A DNA stretch of 33,691 nucleotides from Anaerolineales bacterium (GCA_020060485.1 JAGVAB010000172.1:1-33691); one strand, 5' to 3'; shown: positions 17,401-24,592, counted from the first letter of the stretch. The notes: generated by a model from the sequence alone, not told the origin. Program-made: numbers and translations.

Positions 17401-17625
17401 GCACATGGTCTTGTAGCGCGGGAAGATATCCTTGAAAGCCCGCGCCAGCACATGATGCACACCGGGCTTGCCGTTGGCAGTCGGCGGGCCTTCATAAAAG
17501 ATATATTCCGGGCCGCCTTCGCGCAGCTTGAGCGACTGGTGAAAGACGTCTTTCTTCTTCCACAAGCGCAGCACACCTTCTTCCATCATTGTTACGTTCA
17601 GTTTTGGTGAAACCGGTTTGAACAT
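14473..17625 (-). CDS. ileS: Isoleucyl-tRNA synthetase, probably type 2 (eukaryote-like)
   Basis: The 1050-residue class I synthetase charges tRNA-Ile. The HIGH-type motif lies in GPPTANGKPGVHHVLAR (46-62), the catalytic fold continues with RRGGWDTHGLPVE, and the second signature is GHKMSKSRGN. A CP1 editing insertion precedes it, with zinc-type CxxC pairs such as CEDCHKQVC and CSECGG in the middle. The length, the N-terminus and HGLPVEIEVEKKLG resemble the eukaryote-like type (IleS2), a group that includes mupirocin-tolerant enzymes. This classification is from memory of signatures. ATG 17625 follows AGGAGG. The gene stands behind a T-box leader with its own promoter. Confidence 0.95.
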   Translation of the reverse strand: MFKPVSPKLNVTMMEEGVLRLWKKKDVFHQSLKLREGGPEYIFYEGPPTANGKPGVHHVLARAFKDIFPRYKTMCGYHVSRRGGWDTHGLPVEIEVEKKLGFTNKQQIEDYGIAEFNKLCKESAFTYIQEWEKLTDRIAFWVDLDTAYVTYKDEYVESVWWILKQLWEKDLLFQGFKVIPYCPRCGTPLSDHEVALGYDEAVDPSIYVRLPLMDEEGTSLLVWTTTPWTLPGNVAVAAHPDFAYVKIEREMPEGGRERLILAKDLLPAIFGDTPYTILQEMKGKQLKGLRYKPLFTFLPTDKLAHYVVLADYVTTEDGSGLVHIAPAFGAEDMEVSLEENLPMLMTVAPDGTFISEVRPWAGIFVKDADPLIIQDLQSRGLMFHVGQITHTYPFCWRCSTPLLYYARPTWYIRTSQYKDRMVALNKQINWYPGHIRDGRFGNWLENNVDWALGRERYWGTPLPVWECEDCHKQVCAGSRQELSELAGKDLTGLDPHRPYVDEVHFECSECGGTMHRVPELIDVWFDSGSMPVAQWHYPFENVEKFKEQFPADYICEAVDQTRGWFYSLHAISTLLFDEVSFKNVICLGLILDGEGHKMSKSRGNVVGPWDVIDAHGADAMRWYLYTASPPGQERRFSSDLVAEVVRNFTLTLWNTYSFFVTYANLDGWKPDASAKLEYSPLDQWLRSALHALVRDVTQALETYDVLGATRPIEAFVDQLSNWYLRRSRRRFWKSEADGDKQAAYATLYEALVTVSKLLAPTMPFLADELFQNLVRSVEEGAPESVHLALWPKFDAAVIDEKLNQHMALVMKLASLGHAARNKSAIKVRQPLAEAAFSVGSAEEREAIEQFADLLMDELNVKKVSSLHKAADAVDYALNPLPKQLGQKYGRQFPEIRKAILEMDAEVGALKLLDGQSLSVEMDGQTLEILPEEVEVRALARSGFEVASEGAYLAALVTDLTPELVQEGLAREVVRRVQDLRKQADLDIADRIHLYYQATPALAAAIENYRDYVMGETLTVELLAKPAPQGLAAAEAAFGEETIQVALEKAS

Positions 17626-17684
17626 CCTGCCTCCTGATCAGCCGTAATGGTGAGTCAGCCATCCAGCCTGCATCCTATTAATTT

Positions 17685-17714
17685 AAAAATCCCGTCCCAC
17701 TTCAGGGACGAGAT
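17685..17714 (-). terminator. T-box regulated terminator
   Basis: ATCTCGTCCC and GGGACGGGAT pair over 10 bp (one G-U) with a 6-nt loop, then TTTTT. The 5' arm overlaps the segment needed for the T-box antiterminator, so the two folds exclude each other. Confidence 0.9.
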
Positions 17715-17970
17715 TGAATTTCCCGCGGTACCACCCCGATTTTCGCAATAAAGCGAACCCTCGTTCAGGCGCATCCCAAAGAGAGATAAACCTGCACCCG
17801 GATAACGGTGGGTGACTGCGGCGCACCTACTGGCAGAAGTGATCTGCGTTCAGATTGCGGCTCCGGAAGGATTTTCGGCTCCCGGCCCTGCTCCGGCTCT
17901 CACCACACCCGGATTCGCTGACAGCAGCCGCCAAACCTACTCGTTTCCATTATCGCCTTTGCAAAGATGG
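17685..17970 (-). promoter_or_regulatory. T-box riboswitch with Ile (AUC) specifier controlling ileS
   Basis: The leader of ileS carries all main T-box parts on the minus strand. A long stem I region includes GGTGTGGTGAGAGCC, and a specifier loop reads GCAGATCACTTC with the codon ATC at 17843-17841. The conserved T-box GGTGGTACCGCGGG lies at about 17735-17722, and a terminator follows. Its bulge reads UGGU, as needed to pair with an ACCA end bearing discriminator A, the identity of tRNA-Ile. Uncharged tRNA-Ile should stabilise the antiterminator and turn on ileS. Left of it, 17626-17684 is only the ribosome-binding region. Confidence 0.95.
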
Positions 17971-17974
17971 ACAA

Positions 17975-18003
17975 ATTATCTCACGAAACCTTAAAAAAAT
18001 CAA
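17975..18003 (-). promoter_or_regulatory. Predicted sigma70-type promoter of ileS
   Basis: TTGATT (18003-17998), a 17-bp spacer and GATAAT (17980-17975) lie just upstream of the T-box leader. It overlaps a weak U-rich end of the preceding pdp gene. The start point would be near 17968. Confidence 0.6.
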
Positions 18004-18038
18004 TTTGAATTTCCGGTTTCAAGATGGTGATTGATGCT

Positions 18039-19349
18039 TTATAGCTGTTCCACCACGCCATAGAAAAGGGGCAGCGGCTCACAGGCTGTGTCACTCCATT
18101 CAATAGCCGTCTGAAGGCGTTCTTTGGCCTGGGCCAGGTGGGCCGCGTCACTGGCATGGATGGTGAACAATGGATCACCGGTTTCCACCCGGTCGCCAAC
18201 CTTGTGATGCACAATAATGCCCACCCCGTAGTCGATCAGGTCGCCCTTCTTGGCCCGGCCGGCGCCCAGATCCACCGATGTTTCACCGATCACACGGGCG
18301 CGTACAGCCTTCAACCAACCCGAACGCGGCGCATTCAGTGGTCCGACCAGATTCGCTTTAGGCAGCTTGTCCGGTTGGTCCACATAGCTCACATCACCAC
18401 CCTGCTGACGCACCAGGGTGCGGAAGAATTCCATCGCCCGGCCATCTTGCAAAACCGCTTCGGCCATCTGACGGGCTTCATCCAGGCTCTTTGCCCGCTG
18501 ACCCAGCACCAGCATATGACTGGCAACCACCAGGCAATGCTCGCGAAAATCAGCCGGACCGCCGCCGCGCAGAGTCTCAATCGCCTCGCGGGTTTCCAAC
18601 GCGTTGCCGACTGCTTCGCCCAGCGGCTGGTTCATGTCCGAAAGCAAAGCCACCACCCGCCGGCCGCTCAATTTTCCAATCGCCACCATGATCCTGGCCA
18701 ATTGTTGGGCATCTTCCAGATTTGCCATGAAAGCCCCTTCACCCAGCTTGACATCCAGCACAATGGCATGCGCCCCGGCGGCAATTTTCTTGCTCATGAC
18801 CGAGGAGGCGATCAAAGGCATGGAAGGCACCGTGCCGGTTACATCGCGCAAGGCATACATTTTGCCATCCGCGGGGGCCAGGTCAGCGCTCTGGCCAGTC
18901 AGCACGATCTTGTACTCGCGGAGCTGAGCCAGAAATTCTTCCTGCGAAAGGTCGCAGCGGTAACCAGGGATCGATTCCATCTTATCCAGCGTACCACCGC
19001 TGAAGCCCAGGCCGCGCCCAGACATCTTGCCAACCGGCAAGCCGCAGGCCGCGGTGATCGGTCCCACCACCAGGGTGGTCTTGTCGCCCACCCCGCCAGT
19101 GGAATGTTTGTCAATGGCGATCTCCACCGCCGAAGAAAGGTCGAGCATCTCCCCCGAATGGGCCATGGCCAGGGTCAGATCAGTGGTCTCGCGGTCGCTC
19201 ATACCATTCAGCATCACCGTCATCGCCCAGGCCGATGCCTGATAATCGGGAATGGTTCCATTGGTAAATCCCTCGATGAAGAACCGGATCTCTTCGCTGG
19301 TCAATTCCTGACCATCCCGTTTTTTGATGATAATATCCACTGCGCGCAT
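18039..19349 (-). CDS. pdp: Pyrimidine-nucleoside phosphorylase/thymidine phosphorylase
   Basis: The 436-residue protein cleaves thymidine, deoxyuridine and probably uridine with phosphate. It contains KHSTGGVGDKTT (81-92), the family signature SGRGLGFSGGTLDKMESIPG (about 110-129), and SSVMSKKIAAGA further on. Domain order is alpha, glycosyl transferase, then a PYNP C-terminal lobe, as in full-length enzymes. DeoA and Pdp differ mainly in specificity, which I cannot settle. ATG 19349 follows AGAGGTG. With udp at 3644-4414 it gives the cell two pyrimidine salvage phosphorylases. No deoxyribose-phosphate aldolase gene is nearby. Confidence 0.92.
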   Translation of the reverse strand: MRAVDIIIKKRDGQELTSEEIRFFIEGFTNGTIPDYQASAWAMTVMLNGMSDRETTDLTLAMAHSGEMLDLSSAVEIAIDKHSTGGVGDKTTLVVGPITAACGLPVGKMSGRGLGFSGGTLDKMESIPGYRCDLSQEEFLAQLREYKIVLTGQSADLAPADGKMYALRDVTGTVPSMPLIASSVMSKKIAAGAHAIVLDVKLGEGAFMANLEDAQQLARIMVAIGKLSGRRVVALLSDMNQPLGEAVGNALETREAIETLRGGGPADFREHCLVVASHMLVLGQRAKSLDEARQMAEAVLQDGRAMEFFRTLVRQQGGDVSYVDQPDKLPKANLVGPLNAPRSGWLKAVRARVIGETSVDLGAGRAKKGDLIDYGVGIIVHHKVGDRVETGDPLFTIHASDAAHLAQAKERLQTAIEWSDTACEPLPLFYGVVEQL

Positions 19350-19465
19350 CTCTACACCTCTACTTAAAAGTGTGTTAAATCACTCATCTGATTGCATGTA
19401 CTCTCATTATAAACCATGCCTTCGTCTGGCACATGGCAGCAGGAACACCATCTGTTCCCGCCAAT

Positions 19466-19510
19466 TCAAAAAGGTGTGCTGCCGGCGGGCTTTCCCGCTG
19501 ACCGCACACC
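19466..19510 (-). terminator. Intrinsic terminator of the rpmH-jag cluster
   Basis: On the minus strand GGTGTGC-G-GTCAGCGGG pairs with CCCGCCGGC-A-GCACACC, with a few mismatches, then TTTTTGAATT. It lies 35 nt after the jag stop and marks the end of the ribosome/membrane-insertion operon. Confidence 0.85.
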
Positions 19511-19545
19511 CTCCTGAAATCCAACCGGGCCTGGAAGCTCCCAGT

Positions 19546-20316
19546 CTATTTCAACGAGATGGTAACCTTGCGGTAGGGCTCTTCGCCAACGCTGCGGGTC
19601 ACCACATCCGGGTGATTGCGCAATTCGAGGTGGATTACCCGCCGCTCATTGGCCGGCATAGGTTCCAGCACCTGACGGCGGCTGGTTTGCACGGCCTGGT
19701 CAGCCATGCGCCGGGCAAGCTGGCGCAACTGGCGCTCGCGCCGGGTGCGATAACCCTGCACATCCACGATCAGCGGTATCCAGTGACCCAATTCCTTGCC
19801 CACGATCAAATTGGTGATGTATTGCAATGCATTCAGGGTTTCAGAGCGGCGGCCAATGAGAATGCTCAGGTCATCGCCCACGATGTCCAGCAGCAAGACC
19901 GGTTCTTCGCTCTCCTCGCTCATGTCCACGTAGCTGGCATCCACGGCTGCATGCACTTTCATTTTCTCCAGCAGCCCTTCCAACACCGTGATCGAAACCT
20001 GCATGTTCAAACGCTGTTCATCGTCCAACTCGCCCACCGAAACAGGGGCAGCCTCGCTGGCTTCCAGATGCGACGCAGCCGCCGGTTGGGCAGCAGCTGT
20101 CACAACTGGCTCAGCAGCCTGGTCTTCTTCACGGATGATCCGCAAGCGAATTCTGGCCTGCCGGCTGCGCAGACCGAAAATACCACCCTTGCCGCCCGCA
20201 TCCAGAATTTCAATCTTCACCGCTTCACGCGGCAAACCCAGCTGATCGCAGCCAATCGAAATTGCTTCATCCACTGTTGGTGCAATGATTTCCAATGTCG
20301 TGTCTTCGGTTGTCAT
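19546..20316 (-). CDS. jag: Jag/KhpB RNA-binding protein (SpoIIIJ-associated)
   Basis: The 256-residue protein has a Jag-N domain (about 1-62, with GGKGGIFGLRSR at 41-52), an Ala-rich linker, a KH domain with IGRRSETLNALQYI (about 153-166), and a C-terminal R3H domain with ANERRVIHLEL and SVGEEPYRKV. It binds RNA in the cytosol and, with KhpA in some bacteria, tunes cell-division and envelope gene expression. GGGAG precedes ATG 20316. It is the last gene of the cluster, 13 nt after yidC, the classic yidC-jag order. Confidence 0.93.
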   Translation of the reverse strand: MTTEDTTLEIIAPTVDEAISIGCDQLGLPREAVKIEILDAGGKGGIFGLRSRQARIRLRIIREEDQAAEPVVTAAAQPAAASHLEASEAAPVSVGELDDEQRLNMQVSITVLEGLLEKMKVHAAVDASYVDMSEESEEPVLLLDIVGDDLSILIGRRSETLNALQYITNLIVGKELGHWIPLIVDVQGYRTRRERQLRQLARRMADQAVQTSRRQVLEPMPANERRVIHLELRNHPDVVTRSVGEEPYRKVTISLK

Positions 20317-20329
20317 AAGTCTCCCTCAC

Positions 20330-21121
20330 TTATTTCTTACTGATCGTTTTTACACTGGAAGGTTTCTGAAACAACTTCAGGTTTTCCCAATGCAACTTAC
20401 CCATCAAGGCATACTGGGCAACACCGACTACACTGGATGCCAGAAAATACAATGCCAGACCAGAAGCCAGGGTGTAAGCCAGGTACCCCATCAGAAACGG
20501 CATATACAGCGACATCATATTGGACATCATCGCCGCCTGCTCATTGCCAGCTGAAGGCGGAGGAGTCATCAGTTTGCTTTGCAAATAAGAGGTAATCACC
20601 ACCAGCACTGCCAAAACCGGAATGCCAATATTCAATCCCGGAATGAAAACCCGCTCGGGCTGGCTCAAATCCATCCACAGGAACTGGTTGTTCAAAGGTA
20701 CCAAACCAGCCAGGTCTTTCAACACGGGATAGATGAAGCGTGTCAGATTGAGCATTTCCATCGGGGTGCTGGAGAGCGCCCGAATGACGGCCTGATACAG
20801 ACCAATGATGATCGGAAACTGGATCAGGGTCGGCAGGCAGGAAGAGAAGGGGCTGATGCCCATCTCCTGATACAGCTTCATCTGTTCCTGGGACAGTTTT
20901 TCCTTGTCGTCCTTGTACTTTTCCTGCATTTTGATATAACGCGGATCAGACTGCAAATCCTGCATGGCCTGGGTGCCCTTCAACTGCTTGACCGTCAAAG
21001 GGTGAGTCACCACCCGGATAAGCAAGGTGAACAGGATGATGGCAATGCCAAAATTCCCGACCAGCTTGGTGATCAACAACAATGTGTTGACAAATGGAGC
21101 AATAATAATCATATTCCACAT
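20330..21121 (-). CDS. yidC: YidC/Oxa1 membrane protein insertase
   Basis: The 263-residue protein is the short insertase type without the large periplasmic domain of proteobacterial YidC. It has five predicted helices, with the conserved groove arginine in LLIRVVTHPLT (Arg36), a charged cytoplasmic hairpin (about 60-90), and the segment PFSSCLPTLIQFPIIIGLYQ. It inserts small membrane proteins alone or with SecYEG. ATG 21121 follows AGGCAGG. It is 12 nt downstream of an unusual beta-propeller lipoprotein gene and upstream of jag. Confidence 0.95.
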   Translation of the reverse strand: MWNMIIIAPFVNTLLLITKLVGNFGIAIILFTLLIRVVTHPLTVKQLKGTQAMQDLQSDPRYIKMQEKYKDDKEKLSQEQMKLYQEMGISPFSSCLPTLIQFPIIIGLYQAVIRALSSTPMEMLNLTRFIYPVLKDLAGLVPLNNQFLWMDLSQPERVFIPGLNIGIPVLAVLVVITSYLQSKLMTPPPSAGNEQAAMMSNMMSLYMPFLMGYLAYTLASGLALYFLASSVVGVAQYALMGKLHWENLKLFQKPSSVKTISKK

Positions 21122-21133
21122 GGAAACCTGCCT

Positions 21134-22243
21134 TTATTTGGAAGGGGTGAACGACCAGCGTTCCACACCGCTTGCCGGGTCCAGTGCGATGATGAGTCGA
21201 TCGCCGTTGGTTATGCCCACCAGCACAAACTCGCCAGCCTGCACCAAACCCGCCTGAATTTCGCCGTCAATGGCCCGCGACCACTGCTTCACACCCTGGA
21301 AACTGATCGCCTGCACACCGGCTTTTTCGATGCCAAAAGCCACCCCATCCTCCAGCAGCGCCCCCGACCCAATCACCGGGCCATCCACACTAATCGTCCA
21401 TTCCACGCGGCCATTGGCTGCATTTAGTGCGTAGATGGTACCGCTCAGATCACCAAACATGACCAGCCCTTCATGCACAACCGGGGTGGCCCATACTGCG
21501 CCATTGGTGTCAAAACGCCAGAGCACCTTGCCGTTGGGCGAAAGAGCAATCATTTCATGGGTCATTGTGCCCACATAGAGATTCCCGTCTTCCCCCAGTG
21601 CGGGTTTGGAGACCATCGCCCCGCCCAGGTCCGCTGACCAGGACAAACGGGCAGCTTTTTCACTTACCTGCAAGGCATACACAAAATGATCCATGGAAGC
21701 CAGATAAACTTTCTCACCGTCATACACCGGCTGGGCCCACAACGCTTCATCCGATTGGGTAAAGCTCCAGGCCAGCTTGCCTTCGCTGGTCAGGGCATAC
21801 AGCGTGCCGTCTGCCGAGGGCATCAGGTACAAGTCCTCTACAACCAGGCCAGGGGCAATGAAACGCTTTTCGGCATCCGCAAACTTCCATTGCAGGGTGC
21901 CTGTCGCCTGATCCAGGCTGTACACGTTTTGCGTATAATCGCCTGCCACCACGCGGCCATCCATGACCACTGGTGCGGCAAAAAAGGTCAGTGCCCGGTC
22001 GGCTTCCACCGGGTATTGCCAGATCTGGTTGCCATTTTGCAGCTTCAAAGCGCGCATGGCCTGACCATACGCCACATACACCGTCTCACCATCCACAGTG
22101 AAACCCGGCCAGCTTGACGCAGCGATCCGCCCGGCACCGGAGCATGCGCTCAACAGCAGACTGGCAACCAGCGCCACTGCCAGCAAAGCCCAACGCCGGC
22201 TTGTTTGAATTGTTTTCAATGTCATCATCTTTATCATATCCAT
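21134..22243 (-). CDS. PQQ-like beta-propeller lipoprotein (BamB-like)
   Basis: The 369-residue protein has a basic N-terminus, a hydrophobic helix and the lipobox LLSAC with Cys34, so it should be lipidated and exported, using LspA. The body is built of about seven WD/PQQ-type blades with repeated turns such as G-x-x-Y-A-L and G-x-x-x-W (for example ATGTLQWKF, NGKVLWRF, NGRVEWTI). The fold resembles BamB and bacterial PQQ proteins, but PQQ-binding residues are not evident. It lies between yidD and yidC, so a role in envelope protein assembly is an inference from position. The exact start among three early ATGs is uncertain (22243, 22237 or 22228). Confidence 0.87.
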   Translation of the reverse strand: MDMIKMMTLKTIQTSRRWALLAVALVASLLLSACSGAGRIAASSWPGFTVDGETVYVAYGQAMRALKLQNGNQIWQYPVEADRALTFFAAPVVMDGRVVAGDYTQNVYSLDQATGTLQWKFADAEKRFIAPGLVVEDLYLMPSADGTLYALTSEGKLAWSFTQSDEALWAQPVYDGEKVYLASMDHFVYALQVSEKAARLSWSADLGGAMVSKPALGEDGNLYVGTMTHEMIALSPNGKVLWRFDTNGAVWATPVVHEGLVMFGDLSGTIYALNAANGRVEWTISVDGPVIGSGALLEDGVAFGIEKAGVQAISFQGVKQWSRAIDGEIQAGLVQAGEFVLVGITNGDRLIIALDPASGVERWSFTPSK

Positions 22244-22276
22244 TCCAGAAAAAATCCCGCCCAGGCGCTGTCCGCG

Positions 22277-22558
22277 TCAGGGCACAGGATCATAACCACC
22301 GGCATTGTAAGGATTGCAGCGCAGCAGCCGCCAGGCTGCCATGATGATGCCCTTCCAGATACCGTATTTATAGACAGCCTGATAACCGTAATGGGAACAC
22401 GAGGGATAGAACCGGCAAGTATCCGCCGGCAATCCAGGGGAGATCACCTTCTGGTAAAAACGAAACAATAGCAGCACCGGCCAGCGGGGCGCTGTCCACA
22501 AGGTCAACGGAAAGTCCCGCAGTTTCGGTTCGCTGGCATATTTTTCATCATCAGCCAT
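22277..22558 (-). CDS. yidD: Membrane protein insertion efficiency factor YidD
   Basis: The 93-residue protein has the YidD hallmarks LFRFYQKVISPGLPADTCRF (31-50), YPSCSHYGYQA, and RCNPYNAGGYDPVP at the end. It is amphipathic, associates with the inner face of the membrane and helps YidC-dependent insertion. The gene starts 8 nt inside rnpA (overlap 22551-22558). The N-terminal 22 residues are charged and unlike the family core. Confidence 0.93.
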   Translation of the reverse strand: MADDEKYASEPKLRDFPLTLWTAPRWPVLLLFRFYQKVISPGLPADTCRFYPSCSHYGYQAVYKYGIWKGIIMAAWRLLRCNPYNAGGYDPVP

Positions 22559-22898
22559 TGTGTTGGTCCAGCATATTTGCTCTTTGCAGAAGCTGTCTGA
22601 GAGAAGTCAAAAGGTGCCCATACGGAGCGTTGCAGGCTGTCCTGCGCGCCAGCAGCACCATGTCCCATCCTGGGCAGAGTTCGGGGAGCAAAGCATCCAT
22701 ACAGGCTCGCAGGCGGCGTTTTGCCCGATTGCGCTGGATTGCATTGCCTACGGCATGAGAAGCGGCCACACCAATGCGCACCTGATCCAGGTCATTGGGC
22801 GCCGCGATCAACACCACAAGCGGGTGGGCATAAGATTTTCCTGTACGCCGCACCCGCAAAAAATCAGTAGAACGGGTCAGGCGAAACCTGCGTTTCAC
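22551..22898 (-). CDS. rnpA: Ribonuclease P protein component
   Basis: The 115-residue basic protein binds the RNase P RNA and helps 5' maturation of tRNA. The RNR motif is in NAIQRNRAKRRLR (53-65), preceded by IGVAASHAVG, which is the family core. The start is a GTG at 22898, giving MKRRFRLTRSTDF as in other RnpA proteins. It lies 92 nt after rpmH and overlaps yidD by 8 nt. Confidence 0.93.
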   Translation of the reverse strand: MKRRFRLTRSTDFLRVRRTGKSYAHPLVVLIAAPNDLDQVRIGVAASHAVGNAIQRNRAKRRLRACMDALLPELCPGWDMVLLARRTACNAPYGHLLTSLRQLLQRANMLDQHNG

Positions 22899-22967
22899 CC
22901 TTCAAATTGTCCCATGATCACTGGTAAGTTGACCATTTGGTCACGCCGACAACCCTTCCATGCAAAC

Positions 22968-22985
22968 CCTGCCTGGATCGGCAGG
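22968..22985 (-). terminator. Short hairpin after rpmH
   Basis: CCTGCC and GGCAGG pair over 6 bp with a 6-nt loop just after the rpmH stop, followed on the minus strand by GTTTGC. The U-tract is poor. It may be a partial terminator or attenuator that lowers rnpA expression relative to rpmH, or chance. Confidence 0.35.
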
Positions 22986-22990
22986 CCGCT

Positions 22991-23161
22991 CTAGAAGTGG
23001 TTGTACTTGACGTGGTTGTTTGCTTTCGGGGTCAACTGGTGACGGCCGCGCAGACGACGGCGCTTCAAAACATTGCGCCCGTCAGCAGTTTCCATGCGCG
23101 CTCGAAAGCCATGCACACGCACGCGGCGGCGTTTCTTCGGTTGGTACGTTCTCTTCGGCAT
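22991..23161 (-). CDS. rpmH: Ribosomal protein L34 (bL34) with C-terminal extension
   Basis: The 56-residue protein begins [19 protein letters not shown], followed by [17 protein letters not shown], the diagnostic bL34 core. Most bL34 proteins end near the GR-x-x-L position with about 44-47 residues; this one has about 11 extra residues ending in VKYNHF. AGGAAGGA precedes ATG 23161, and the frame is open to 23188 without family similarity. It is the first gene of the rnpA-yidD-yidC-jag cluster. Confidence 0.95.
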   Translation of the reverse strand: MPKRTYQPKKRRRVRVHGFRARMETADGRNVLKRRRLRGRHQLTPKANNHVKYNHF

Positions 23162-23177
23162 AATCAATCCTTCCTGA

Positions 23178-23196
23178 GACACTGCCAATCAGTGTC
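23178..23196 (-). promoter_or_regulatory. Leader hairpin next to the rpmH ribosome-binding site
   Basis: GACACTG and CAGTGTC (23178-23184 and 23190-23196) form a perfect 7-bp stem with a 5-nt loop. On the minus strand it is preceded by a T-run and ends 2 nt before AGGAAGGA of rpmH. It cannot be a normal terminator, since the T-run is on the wrong side. It could modulate initiation or mRNA stability. Confidence 0.45.
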
Positions 23197-23523
23197 GAAA
23201 AAAAACTCCCATCCGAATAAACCACGGCTTGACGATTTGTTTATCTGGTAATGTGAGGGATTCCTCTCCCATCACCACATAAACTGGCGCAAGCCGACTC
23301 AAATGTGTGCCGGATGGGGCCAATACCCATAGCTGAAAAATTATACCGCAAGGCGGCATAATGGTCAAACAGAATTCAGGCCTTCTTTCAACATGCAGCC
23401 AGCTTGTCTGGAGGATCGTTTCCGGCAGCACAGGGCGTTGCGTAAATCTGATATAATATATCCGAATAATGGTCTTGCAATTGATAACCGCAAGGAATGT
23501 GCTCAAAAACAAAAGGAAACCCC
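23197..23523. promoter_or_regulatory. Divergent intergenic region between rpmH and ldh; extended -10 promoter for ldh
   Basis: On the plus strand TG-A-TATAAT (23449-23457) is a perfect extended -10 element about 67 nt before the ldh ATG; a good -35 is lacking, as is usual for that type. The rpmH promoter must also be here, but I cannot point to it. A 116-codon minus-strand open frame covers much of this stretch without recognisable features, and I do not call it a gene. I saw no cluster of DnaA boxes and no dnaA, so no origin is proposed. Confidence 0.55.
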
Positions 23524-24480
23524 ATGCATCAAATTCCACAAAACCCTACCCGCATTGCCATCGTTGGCGCCGGGAATGTTGGCGCCACATTTGCCCACGC
23601 CTTACTGCTCAGCGGCCTGGCTGCCGAGATCGTGTTGATCGATAAGAACACCGCCAAAGCTGAGGGGGAAGCCATGGATCTGAATCATGCCGTGCCGCTG
23701 GTGCAGCCCGCCCGCATCTGGGCCGGCGACTATACCGACTGCGCCGGAGCAGCCGTGACCGTGATCACTGCCGGCAGCGCCCAACGACCCGGGGAGACCC
23801 GTCTCGATCTTTTGCAGCGCAATGCGGCCATCTTTAAAGAGATCATCACTGGCGTGGTGCAGAACAATCCAGATGGACTGCTGCTGATCGCCACCAATCC
23901 GGTCGACATCCTCACCTACATCGCCTGGAAGATTTCCGGCCTGCCCGCCCAACGCGTGCTCGGCTCGGGCACCATCCTGGATACGGCCCGCTTCCGTTAC
24001 CTGCTTTCTCAGCACTTTGGTGTTGACCCGCGCTCGGTGCATGCCTTCATCATCGGCGAACATGGCGACAGCGAAGTGCCGGTCTGGTCACTGGCCAACA
24101 TCGCCGGAATGCGCCTGCCGCTTTACTGCAATTCCAACGGCCTGATCTGTGATGGAAAAATCCTGGAAACCATCTTTGCCCAGACCCGCGATGCGGCCTA
24201 CGAGATCATCGAGCGCAAAGGCGCCACCTATTACGCCATTGCCGCCGGTCTGGTAACCATCGTCCAGGCTATTCTGCGTGACCAGAGTACCGTCCTGTCA
24301 GTCTCGAATTACATCCAGGACTACTACGGCATCGACGATGTTTACCTCAGCCTGCCCAGCATCGTTGACCGGGGCGGCGTGGAACGTATGTTGAACCTGC
24401 AACTGGATGAAAATGAGATCCACGGCCTGCAACAATCAGCCCGCGTCCTGCGTGAAACCCTCGACCAGCTATCGCTTTAA
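23524..24480 (+). CDS. ldh: L-lactate dehydrogenase
   Basis: The 318-residue NAD-dependent enzyme interconverts pyruvate and L-lactate. The Rossmann motif GAGNVGATFA is at 15-24. The substrate loop reads AQRPGETRLDLL (86-97) with Gln87, the residue that marks lactate rather than malate dehydrogenase (Arg in the latter). NPVD is at 125-128, Asp153 and Arg156 lie in LDTARFR, and catalytic His180 is in GEHGDSEVPVWS. ATG 23524 is preceded by AAGGA; an earlier in-frame ATG at 23497 has the ribosome-binding sequence touching it. No terminator was seen directly after it. It suggests fermentative NADH recycling. Confidence 0.93.
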   Translation: MHQIPQNPTRIAIVGAGNVGATFAHALLLSGLAAEIVLIDKNTAKAEGEAMDLNHAVPLVQPARIWAGDYTDCAGAAVTVITAGSAQRPGETRLDLLQRNAAIFKEIITGVVQNNPDGLLLIATNPVDILTYIAWKISGLPAQRVLGSGTILDTARFRYLLSQHFGVDPRSVHAFIIGEHGDSEVPVWSLANIAGMRLPLYCNSNGLICDGKILETIFAQTRDAAYEIIERKGATYYAIAAGLVTIVQAILRDQSTVLSVSNYIQDYYGIDDVYLSLPSIVDRGGVERMLNLQLDENEIHGLQQSARVLRETLDQLSL

Positions 24481-24509
24481 TGCAAAACCAACAATCCCCA
24501 AAGCCGCTC

Positions 24510-24530
24510 ACCGAGTTCGTCGAGGTGTCG
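24510..24530 (-). repeat. Dispersed 21-bp intergenic repeat, copy 2
   Basis: Read on the minus strand: CGACACCTCGAC, then GAA, then CTCGGT. It sits between the convergent ldh and mtaB genes, 30 nt past the ldh stop. Confidence 0.6.
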
Positions 24531-24537
24531 CTTCGTT

Positions 24538-24583
24538 GAAAAAATGGCCGGACGGTGGTTTGCCTTTCGAACCCCGTCCGGCC
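24538..24583 (-). terminator. Intrinsic terminator of mtaB
   Basis: GGCCGGACGG and CCGTCCGGCC (24546-24555, 24574-24583) form a perfect 10-bp stem. On the minus strand it is followed by ATTTTTTC. It lies just after the mtaB stop. Confidence 0.87.
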
Positions 24584-24592
24584 CGCCTGCCA

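Noticed and set aside
18138..19367. 409-codon plus-strand open frame
   Set aside because: It is antisense to pdp and has no recognisable domain.
22991..23523. Possible replication origin near rpmH
   Set aside because: The rpmH-yidC cluster often lies near oriC, but there is no dnaA or dnaN here and I saw no cluster of DnaA boxes.
23189..23539. 116-codon minus-strand frame between rpmH and ldh
   Set aside because: It covers the promoter region, has an odd composition and no good ribosome-binding site, and overlaps the start of ldh.
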